Positions 57,759-64,000 of a stretch of 64,000 nt of DNA are shown here, in pieces. How positions within the stretch are numbered: position 1 is the first letter of the stretch; the number at the start of each line of letters is the position of its first letter. The notes under the pieces are model-generated. The model saw only the letters and a list, made by a program, of their open reading frames with translations, had not been told where the DNA came from and ran no database searches. This DNA is from Paenibacillus stellifer (GTDB lineage: Bacteria; Bacillota; Bacilli; Paenibacillales; Paenibacillaceae). Location: assembly GCF_000758685.1 (NCBI RefSeq), contig NZ_CP009286.1, forward strand, positions 588,501 to 652,500, read 5' to 3'. Made by a program: the position numbers and the translations under genes.

Positions 57759-60194
57759 TTGTTTACCAATAAAGAAGCATTCAAAGAAGCGTTTGTCGAT
57801 CGTTTGGTCTCAAGCTTGGGCAAGCCGCTGGAAGAAGCCTCGGATGCCGACGTTTATCAGGTGCTTGGCAGTCTGGTCCGCGCCCAGATCGGGCGGAACT
57901 GGGCCGATACGAACCAGAAATACAAGAACGGCCAGGAGAAGCAGGTCTATTACTTCTCGATGGAGTTCCTGATTGGCCGCCTGCTCGGCAACAATCTGCT
58001 GAACATGGGCGTGCTGGAGATGGTTCGGGACGGACTCGCCGATCTCGGCTTCCGTCTTCAGGATATCGAGGAGCAGGAGGCGGATGCGGGTCTCGGCAAC
58101 GGCGGGCTCGGCCGGCTGGCGGCCTGCTTCCTGGATTCACTTGCTTCGCTGCAGTATGCGGGACATGGCTGCGGCATCCGGTACAAATACGGCTTGTTCG
58201 AGCAGAAAATTGTGGACGGGTATCAGGTCGAGCTTCCTGATACATGGCTCCAGAAGGATAATGTGTGGGAGGTTCGCCGGGAAGACAAGAGCGTCGATGT
58301 CCGGTTCTGGGGACGGATCGAAACCGGTAAAACCGGAGACCGCCTTACCTTTGAACACAAGGACTACGAGACTGTCCGCGCCGTGGCTTATGACATTCCG
58401 ATTATCGGCGCGGACCGGCGGCATGTGAACACTCTCCGCAACTGGAGCGCGGAATCCATCCTTCAGCCGGATCGGACGAGAGGGCTTGAAGCAGGGACTG
58501 ATTATCATAAATTCCTGGAATACAAGCGCTCCGTGGAATCCATTTCGGAATTCCTCTATCCGGACGACTCCCAGTACGAAGGCAAGCTGCTTCGCCTGAA
58601 GCAGCAGTATTTCCTCTGCAGCGCGGGTCTGCAGAGCATACTGCGTACCTTCTCGAAGCTGAACCTCCCTCTGTCCGCGCTGCCGGACAAGGTGGCTCTG
58701 CATATCAACGATACGCATCCGACCCTGGTCATTCCGGAGCTGATGCGGATTCTGATGGACGATAAAGGCCTGGAATGGGATGAAGCCTGGAGCATGACAA
58801 CGCGCATGGTCTCCTATACGAACCATACCATTCTCAGCGAGGCGCTGGAGAAATGGCCGGTGAATATGGTACGGGAGCTTCTGCCTCGTGTTCATATGAT
58901 CATTGAAGAGATTAACGCAAGATTCTGCGCCCAGCTTCTGGACCGGTATCCGGGGGATCAGAACCGGATTTCACAGATGGCGATTATTTACGGCGACCAG
59001 GTCCGGATGGCGCATCTGGCCATTGTGGCGAGCCATAGCGTCAATGGTGTGGCGGCGCTTCACACCGATATTTTACGGAAACGGGAAATGAAGCTGTTCG
59101 ATGAATTTTATCCGCACCGCTTCAACAACAAGACCAACGGCATTACCCACCGGAGGTGGCTGATGCACGCCAATCCCGAGCTGGCATCGCTCATCACCGA
59201 AGCGATCGGGCCGCGCTGGATCCGTCATCCGCAGGAAATGATCGGCCTGATCAAGCTCTGCGAGGATGCTTCCTTCCAGCAGAAGATCGGGGAGATCAAG
59301 CGGAGCAACAAGCTGCGGCTGGCGGAGTACATCAAGAACAAGCATCATACCGACGTCGATCCGGACTCCATCTTCGATGTTCAGGTCAAGCGCCTGCACG
59401 CCTACAAGCGTCAGCTGCTCAATATCCTGCATATCATCCATCTCTACAACCAGATCAAGGCCAGCCCGGGGCTCGACATGGTGCCGCGTACCTTTATCTT
59501 TGGGGCCAAGGCTGCCCCGAGCTACCATCTGGCGAAGCGGATCATCAAGCTGATCAACACCGTGGCCGACATCGTGCAGAAGGACAAGGACGTGAACGGC
59601 AAGATCCGGATATTCTTCCTGGAGAACTACTCCGTCTCGCTGGCCGAGAAGATTATCCCGGCGGCGGATATTAGCGAACAGATCTCGACCGCGAGTAAGG
59701 AAGCCTCCGGAACCGGAAACATGAAATTCATGATGAATGGAGCGCTGACGGTCGGTACGCTCGATGGAGCGAATGTCGAAATGCATGAAATGGTCGGAGA
59801 CGGCAACATGTTCCTGTTCGGGCTGAGCGCCCAGCAGGTTATGGATTACTACCAGTACGGCGGCTATTACGCCCGCGACATGTACAATAGTGACAGCCGG
59901 ATCAAAGAGGTATTGGAGCAATTGATTACACCGGGGCCGATCTGCTGCTATCATCAGGATTTCGAGAATATTTACCGCTCGCTGCTCGACAACAACGACG
60001 AGTTCTTCGTGCTGAAGGACTTCCCGGGCTATGTCGAGACGCATGTCGAGATTGACCGGGCCTACCGCAACCGCAGCGAATGGCTGAAGAAGTCGATTAT
60101 CAACATCGCCCATTCCGGCAAGTTCTCCAGCGACAACACGATCAGCCGCTATGCGTCCGAAATCTGGAACATTCGGCCGATTCCGCTGGTTTAA
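57759..60194 (+). CDS. glgP: Glycogen phosphorylase
   Basis: An 811-residue enzyme of the usual length. Key motifs are ADAGLGNGGLGRLAACFLDSLA, the glycogen/phosphate loop RMAHLAIVASHSVNGVAALH, FNNKTNGITHRRW and the PLP lysine in EASGTGNMKFMMNGALTVGTLDGANVEM (Lys near 655). It releases glucose-1-phosphate from glycogen. The best start is TTG 57759 with AGGAGG ten bases before; an earlier frame start has no site. It ends the operon. The synthase (glgA) and branching enzyme (glgB) are not here. Confidence 0.93.
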   Translation: MFTNKEAFKEAFVDRLVSSLGKPLEEASDADVYQVLGSLVRAQIGRNWADTNQKYKNGQEKQVYYFSMEFLIGRLLGNNLLNMGVLEMVRDGLADLGFRLQDIEEQEADAGLGNGGLGRLAACFLDSLASLQYAGHGCGIRYKYGLFEQKIVDGYQVELPDTWLQKDNVWEVRREDKSVDVRFWGRIETGKTGDRLTFEHKDYETVRAVAYDIPIIGADRRHVNTLRNWSAESILQPDRTRGLEAGTDYHKFLEYKRSVESISEFLYPDDSQYEGKLLRLKQQYFLCSAGLQSILRTFSKLNLPLSALPDKVALHINDTHPTLVIPELMRILMDDKGLEWDEAWSMTTRMVSYTNHTILSEALEKWPVNMVRELLPRVHMIIEEINARFCAQLLDRYPGDQNRISQMAIIYGDQVRMAHLAIVASHSVNGVAALHTDILRKREMKLFDEFYPHRFNNKTNGITHRRWLMHANPELASLITEAIGPRWIRHPQEMIGLIKLCEDASFQQKIGEIKRSNKLRLAEYIKNKHHTDVDPDSIFDVQVKRLHAYKRQLLNILHIIHLYNQIKASPGLDMVPRTFIFGAKAAPSYHLAKRIIKLINTVADIVQKDKDVNGKIRIFFLENYSVSLAEKIIPAADISEQISTASKEASGTGNMKFMMNGALTVGTLDGANVEMHEMVGDGNMFLFGLSAQQVMDYYQYGGYYARDMYNSDSRIKEVLEQLITPGPICCYHQDFENIYRSLLDNNDEFFVLKDFPGYVETHVEIDRAYRNRSEWLKKSIINIAHSGKFSSDNTISRYASEIWNIRPIPLV

Positions 60195-60226
60195 TCTGGG
60201 CAGCTTTCATAAGCCCGTTACACATC

Positions 60227-60260
60227 AAACGGCTGTACTCCGAATGGAGCACAGCCGTTT
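60227..60260. terminator. Terminator after glgP
   Basis: AAACGGCTGTACTCC pairs with GGAGCACAGCCGTTT (one mismatch) around a four-base loop. It lies between the convergent glgP and GAF genes. Confidence 0.75.
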
Positions 60261-60303
60261 GGCGTTTGCTTGGGAAATATGAATATAAGGGATAAAGGAC
60301 GGA

Positions 60304-60783
60304 CTACAGCACGTCGACCACTATGGAAGCGAAGCGTTCCAGGAAACGCCGTTCTTCGTCGTCAAAGCGGTGCTTCAGCGGACTGTCGATGTCCATGACG
60401 CCAATCAGCCGTCCTTCTTTGATCAGAGGCACGACGATTTCACTGTTGGATGCGGCGTCGCAGGCGATATGTCCCGGGAAGGCATGCACATCATCCACGA
60501 CAAGCGTCCGGCGTTCCTGCGCGGCTGTGCCGCAGACGCCGCGCCCGAGCGGGATGCGGATACACGCAGGCAGACCTTGAAACGGACCCAGGACAAGCTC
60601 GGTGCCGTCGAAGAGGTAGAAGCCCGCCCAATTCGTATCTGCCATAGAGAATTTAAGCAGCGCCGAAGCATTCGCCAGGTTAGCGATTGAGTTCGGTTCA
60701 TCTTTGATTAACGCTTCCAGCTGGGAGAGAACGGAGGCGAACCGTTCGCTGCGCGTTCCGTCATAGGGCATGGCCTGAAACAT
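60304..60783 (-). CDS. Free methionine-R-sulfoxide reductase (GAF domain)
   Basis: A 159-residue GAF protein. The three Cys of the fRMsr family are Cys74 (LPACIRIPLG), Cys84 (GVCGTAA) and Cys108 (HIACDAASNSEIVVP), with the family spacing. WAGFYLFDG and DIDSPLKHRFDDEE are further blocks. It repairs free methionine sulfoxide (R form) using thioredoxin. The B. subtilis relative is YtsP. The start is ATG 60783 with AAAGGTG upstream. It is monocistronic. Confidence 0.92.
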   Translation of the reverse strand: MFQAMPYDGTRSERFASVLSQLEALIKDEPNSIANLANASALLKFSMADTNWAGFYLFDGTELVLGPFQGLPACIRIPLGRGVCGTAAQERRTLVVDDVHAFPGHIACDAASNSEIVVPLIKEGRLIGVMDIDSPLKHRFDDEERRFLERFASIVVDVL

Positions 60784-61016
60784 GGAGCATCACCTTTCTG
60801 TGGGGAAAGTCTGTCTCTTTCGTAAAGTGGTTGTAATAATCAACATAGTACAGCTTTTGAGCAGCCGTCAAGCCCCCGGATTGTTTTGTCAAATAATAGC
60901 TTTAATGTGTTCTGTTTCGGTGTGGGCCTTGTGTTTCCCTAGCCCGGTCAAAGGGTAATTACTTCATGAATATCCCTTACGAATGAGAGGCTTAAATGGC
61001 CGGAAGGAGTTATTAT

Positions 61017-61316
61017 ATGCGAGCTGATGTTCAGAACATGTTTATTGGAATTCACATGCTCTATAACGCCCGCGCACGGAACCTGACGGTGACGGATATG
61101 CAGAATGAGCTTGAGAATTTCGGGTATCGTATTGGCGAGCGGGAAGTCAAACAGGAACTGGAACGGCTGACGCAGGACAACTTTCTGACCGCCCATGGCG
61201 AGGAGTACAGCATTACGGGTACGGGAATCGAGGAGTTCAAGGAGATTCGGGCCAAGCTTGAGCTGCTGTGCAGCGAGGTTCTTAAACCGGCCAAAGCTGC
61301 GGTCAAGGCGGAGTAA
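61017..61316 (+). CDS. Small helix-rich protein, winged-helix-like
   Basis: A 99-residue protein (MRADVQNMFIGIHMLYNARA, NLTVTDMQNELENFGYRIGEREVKQELERLTQDNFLTAHGEEYSITGTGIEEFKE). The pattern of helices, a turn and the short wing (LTAHGEEYSITGTG) is that of a winged-helix fold, but no family name is certain. It may be a small regulator. AAGGAG stands seven bases before the ATG at 61017, and a longer frame gives seven more residues. A terminator follows. Confidence 0.7.
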   Translation: MRADVQNMFIGIHMLYNARARNLTVTDMQNELENFGYRIGEREVKQELERLTQDNFLTAHGEEYSITGTGIEEFKEIRAKLELLCSEVLKPAKAAVKAE

Positions 61317-61366
61317 CACGGGGCGAGGATTGCCTGATTACGGTACGTATGCATACGAAGGATAAC

Positions 61367-61420
61367 GATGGCGTCTGAAGGGACCCGGCGGCTGCCGGCC
61401 TTTTCGGACGCTATTTTTGT
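61367..61420 (+). terminator. Terminator after the small winged-helix-like gene
   Basis: GATGGCGTCTGAAG pairs with TTTTCGGACGCTAT (wobbles included), with an inner CCGGC/GCCGG stem and TTTTTG after it. Confidence 0.7.
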
Positions 61421-61470
61421 CAGCCAAGGTGCAGTATAATGGATAAGTTGGAAAAAAGGAGGGGCAGCTC

Positions 61471-62037
61471 ATGGAGATGACCGGCGGGATGGCGCCGATA
61501 CTGACGGGACGCCGGGTTGTGCTGCGCGCTCTGCGGCGCGAGGACGCCGGTTCGCTTCTCCGCTGCTGGAGTGATCCGGAAACCGCGCGTTGGCTCGGAA
61601 TTGTACCTCCCGGGTCGGTGCGGGAGGCGGAAGCGCTGATCAGCGTCCTTCTGGAGATGGAGGCCGTGCAGGAGAGTCTGCGGTGGAGCATTACGCTGCA
61701 CGAAGGGGAGGTCATCGGCAGCTGCGGCTATAATCAGTGGCAGCTGGCGGGAGCCTACCGCGGCGAGATCGGCTGCGAGCTTGCTTCCTCGTACCAGGGC
61801 ATGGGCTATATGCGCGAGGCCCTCGCGCTGATTGTGCCATACGGCTTCCGCGAGATGGGACTGAACCGGATCGAGGCGCTGTGTCAGCCGGGCAATGTCC
61901 GGGCCGGCCGGCTGATGTCGTCGCTCGGTTTCCGGCGCGAGGGCACGCTGCGCGAATACCGGCATACCGCCAAAGGATATGCCGACGTGGATATGTATGC
62001 GCTTCTGCAGCGGGAATGGCGGGGGACGATGGCCTGA
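61471..62037 (+). CDS. GNAT family N-acetyltransferase (RimJ/RimL type)
   Basis: A 188-residue acetyltransferase. The N-terminus LTGRRVVLRALRREDAGSLLRCWSDPETARWLG is the RimJ/RimL start, and the acetyl-CoA loop is SSYQGMGYMREALALIVPYGF. The end blocks NRIEALCQPGNVRAGRLMSSLGFRREGTLRE are typical. It should acetylate a protein N-terminus, an amine or a drug; the substrate is not known. AAAAGGAGGGG lies upstream. The MFS exporter gene follows 69 bases later. Confidence 0.88.
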   Translation: MEMTGGMAPILTGRRVVLRALRREDAGSLLRCWSDPETARWLGIVPPGSVREAEALISVLLEMEAVQESLRWSITLHEGEVIGSCGYNQWQLAGAYRGEIGCELASSYQGMGYMREALALIVPYGFREMGLNRIEALCQPGNVRAGRLMSSLGFRREGTLREYRHTAKGYADVDMYALLQREWRGTMA

Positions 62038-62106
62038 ACGGAGAGACCGCTTCTGAAGGCATACATGCACTTATGATACTGATAGAGAGAGAAGGATTAC
62101 GATTTC

Positions 62107-63633
62107 ATGAAATTACCTAGAATAACGGAACGCGGCCTCATCTTGACCGGTGTGCTGCTCGCTACCTTTCTGGCCGCGATTGAAGGAACGGTTACGGGTC
62201 CGGCGGGACCCGCGATCGTCGGAGACTTCGAAGGCATGCAGTGGCTTAGCTGGATTTTTACGGCCTATCTGCTTGCCATGGCGGTAACGACGCCGATCTT
62301 CGGCAAGGTTAGCGATCTGTTCGGCCGTAAGCCCGTATTTCTCGGAGGGACGGCCGTCTTCCTGGCGGGATCGCTGCTGTGCGGCATGTCCGGCAGCATG
62401 GAGCAGCTGGTTGCGTTCCGCGCACTCCAGGGAATCGGGGCGGGCGCACTCATTCCCATGACGTTCACCATCATCGGCGATACATACAGTATTGAAGAGC
62501 GGGCCAAGACGCAGGGCCTGCTGAGCTCCGTCTGGGGCATCTCCTCGCTGGTCGGGCCGCTGCTCGGCGGCTATGTGGTCGAATACTTGAGCTGGCGATG
62601 GGTATTCGTCTTCAATCTGCCGTTCGGCCTGCTGGCGATGCTCTTCATCGCCCGCTTCCTGAAGGAGAAGAATGTACGCCGCAAGACGCAGATCGACGGC
62701 TGGGGCGTTCTGCTGTTCGCGGTAGGCATGAGCGCACTGCTGTTCGCTCTCTCCACGGGAGGCCAGACCTATCCCTGGAGTTCGCCGCTCATCATCACAG
62801 CGCTTGCAGGAGCCGTGGTGCTGCTCGCCTTGTTCCTGGCGGTGGAACGGCGCGTTCCGGAGCCGATGCTGCCCCTGAACCTGTTCCGGGTGCGCAATAT
62901 CGCGTACTCGACAGGAGCTAATCTGCTCGTCAGCACGCTGATTATCGGGTTGTCCACCTACGTGCCGCTGTGGGTGCAGGGCGTTGATGGGGGAAGCGCA
63001 GCGATGTCCGGTCTGCTGCTGGCGCCGATGTCGGTCGGCTGGATGTTCGGCTCCGTGGCGGGCGGACGCATGATTCTGCGAGCGGGCTCACGCCGGACGG
63101 CGATGCTGGGGCTTGCGCTGATTGTGGCAGGCGCCGCCGGACTGGCCCTGCTGAGTCAGGGAACGCCGGAGTTCTGGCTGCTCCTGCTGACGCTGCTGTG
63201 CGGTGTCGGCTTTGGCTACTGCTCGACGGTCTTCACCATCATCGCCCAATCCTCGGTTGGCCGCGAGATGAGAGGGGCGTCCACGGCGCTGAACACCTTC
63301 ACCCGGTCGCTCGGTCAGACGGTCGGCGTCGCCGTATTCGGCTCATGGCTGAACCTGCGGATCGCCACTCTGCTGGAGAATTCCGCCTCGGCGGGCGTGA
63401 GCGCCGAGGACGTCAACAGGCTGCTGAACGGCGGAGAGGGAGCTTCTCCTGCGGGCAGCACGAACGGCATTCTGCGGACGGCGCTCGAGGGCGGCCTGCA
63501 TTCGCTGTTCCTGATGATGGCGGTGATCGCCGCGCTGTCGCTGCTCATTGCCTGGGGGCTGCACACCGGCATCCCGTCGCAGGAGCTGGAGCAAGGCCAG
63601 GAGGGAGACAAGCTGTCTGTACATGAAGCCTAG
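62107..63633 (+). CDS. DHA2-type (14 TM) multidrug MFS transporter
   Basis: A 508-residue transporter. Marks are motif A (GKVSDLFGRKPVFLGG), motif C (LLSSVWGISSLVGPLLGGYVVEYLSWRWVFVFNLPFGL), and 14 hydrophobic segments. In the C-terminal half a polar stretch (SASAGVSAEDVNRLLNGGEGASPAG) forms an external loop before the last helix. It should export drugs or other lipophilic compounds with protons. The start has GAGAAGG upstream. It follows the GNAT gene on the same strand and may be cotranscribed. Confidence 0.9.
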   Translation: MKLPRITERGLILTGVLLATFLAAIEGTVTGPAGPAIVGDFEGMQWLSWIFTAYLLAMAVTTPIFGKVSDLFGRKPVFLGGTAVFLAGSLLCGMSGSMEQLVAFRALQGIGAGALIPMTFTIIGDTYSIEERAKTQGLLSSVWGISSLVGPLLGGYVVEYLSWRWVFVFNLPFGLLAMLFIARFLKEKNVRRKTQIDGWGVLLFAVGMSALLFALSTGGQTYPWSSPLIITALAGAVVLLALFLAVERRVPEPMLPLNLFRVRNIAYSTGANLLVSTLIIGLSTYVPLWVQGVDGGSAAMSGLLLAPMSVGWMFGSVAGGRMILRAGSRRTAMLGLALIVAGAAGLALLSQGTPEFWLLLLTLLCGVGFGYCSTVFTIIAQSSVGREMRGASTALNTFTRSLGQTVGVAVFGSWLNLRIATLLENSASAGVSAEDVNRLLNGGEGASPAGSTNGILRTALEGGLHSLFLMMAVIAALSLLIAWGLHTGIPSQELEQGQEGDKLSVHEA

Positions 63634-63798
63634 GGCTGGAGTGACTGACACGCCAAGTTCACCTCCCGGTCATGGTCAAGCTGAGTAGTACAAGGCTGCG
63701 TGGGACAGCTTCGTTCTTATACTAGAACAATGTAACGTAGTCGCATAGATGGGCACTCCACGGACGGGACCGTTGTTCAATCATGTAGACACAAAACG

Positions 63799-63848
63799 CA
63801 GAGCAGCGATCCTCCAATAATCGGAGATTCGCTGCTCTGGTTTTTTTA
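63799..63848 (+). terminator. Terminator after the MFS gene
   Basis: CAGAGCAGCGA pairs with TCGCTGCTCTG, with an inner CTCC/GGAG stem, followed by GTTTTTTT. The rest of the 63634-64000 end stretch holds no gene I can see. Confidence 0.85.
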
Positions 63849-64000
63849 TGCAATCTTATTTGAGCGGGCTGTCACACTTCGAGGAAAAGTCTGCTATGGG
63901 GCAAACTCTTTGTTGAATATCAAGCTCATTTACTGTTAATAGAGTTACATGCCTTTTCCGCCCAGCGGAAGGAGTTTGATTTGTTCGATGCCTGCAATGA

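Noticed and set aside
61367-61420. Third copy of the dispersed hairpin repeat
   Set aside because: It shares only GGCGTCT and lacks the GGACGCCGTCAGG core; it is an ordinary terminator.

Overview
The window looks like a chromosomal segment of an endospore-forming, moderately GC-rich Firmicute, most likely a Paenibacillus or close relative. The evidence is a gerA-gerC-gerB type germinant receptor cluster, YesM/YesN-type two-component genes beside Lpl-type sugar ABC transporter genes, strong AGGAGG-type ribosome binding sites with several TTG/GTG starts, SigA-type promoters, a fluoride riboswitch in front of a CLC-F antiporter, and a secreted amylase with many starch-binding modules. No rRNA, tRNA, CRISPR array, insertion sequence, prophage or complete mobile element was seen.

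Layout: 1-7.0 kb (mostly minus strand) holds a truncated sensor-like gene, a membrane GGDEF diguanylate cyclase, two tandem GT2 glycosyltransferases, a small His/Gly-rich protein overlapping a nitroreductase under a striking four-box operator, and a phosphodiester-glycosidase / GT2-GtrA operon. 7.1-11.1 kb is a multi-domain alpha-amylase with catabolite-type operators upstream. 11.4-15.3 kb is a compact module of ECF sigma factor, small membrane protein, ABC ATPase and two membrane subunits, all overlapping or closely packed. 15.5-17.0 kb is the fluoride riboswitch and CLC-F gene. 17.3-25 kb is housekeeping and regulatory: MarR, DUF202, a remnant of an FGGY sugar kinase, an MFS exporter, an LCP cell-wall ligase, a MerR-thioredoxin operon, a CHAD protein and octanoyltransferase LipL. 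25.2-30 kb holds a MarR-nitroreductase-monooxygenase operon and an ArsR-SulP transporter pair. 30.2-37.3 kb holds a DUF1361 protein, an alkyltransferase-like protein, the spore germination cluster (with gerB frameshifted at a G8 run), and a set of small genes including a truncated DUF1697 gene and a SunI-like protein.

37.4-41.9 kb is a YkcB/YkcC-type membrane glycosyltransferase pair with GalU. 42.2-51.6 kb is a carbohydrate system: YesM/YesN-type kinase and regulator, LplB/LplC-type permeases, a lipoprotein binding protein and a GH42 beta-galactosidase, suggesting sensing, import and cytoplasmic hydrolysis of galactosides. 51.8-54.9 kb (minus) is a short FAD oxidoreductase and an OmpR-type two-component pair. 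55.1-60.3 kb is a glgC-glgD-glgP glycogen operon without glgA or glgB. The right end holds a free methionine-R-sulfoxide reductase, a small helix-rich protein, a GNAT acetyltransferase and a 14-TM drug exporter.

No wholly new system can be proven from sequence alone. The best candidates for a second look are the ECF-ABC module, the G-tract frameshift in gerB, the four-box GTATAC operator, a hairpin repeat occurring in two distant intergenic regions, a paired motif near the YesM/YesN-type genes, and the MerR-thioredoxin unit with a variant active site. Start codons were chosen from ribosome binding sites, and many begin inside longer open frames.
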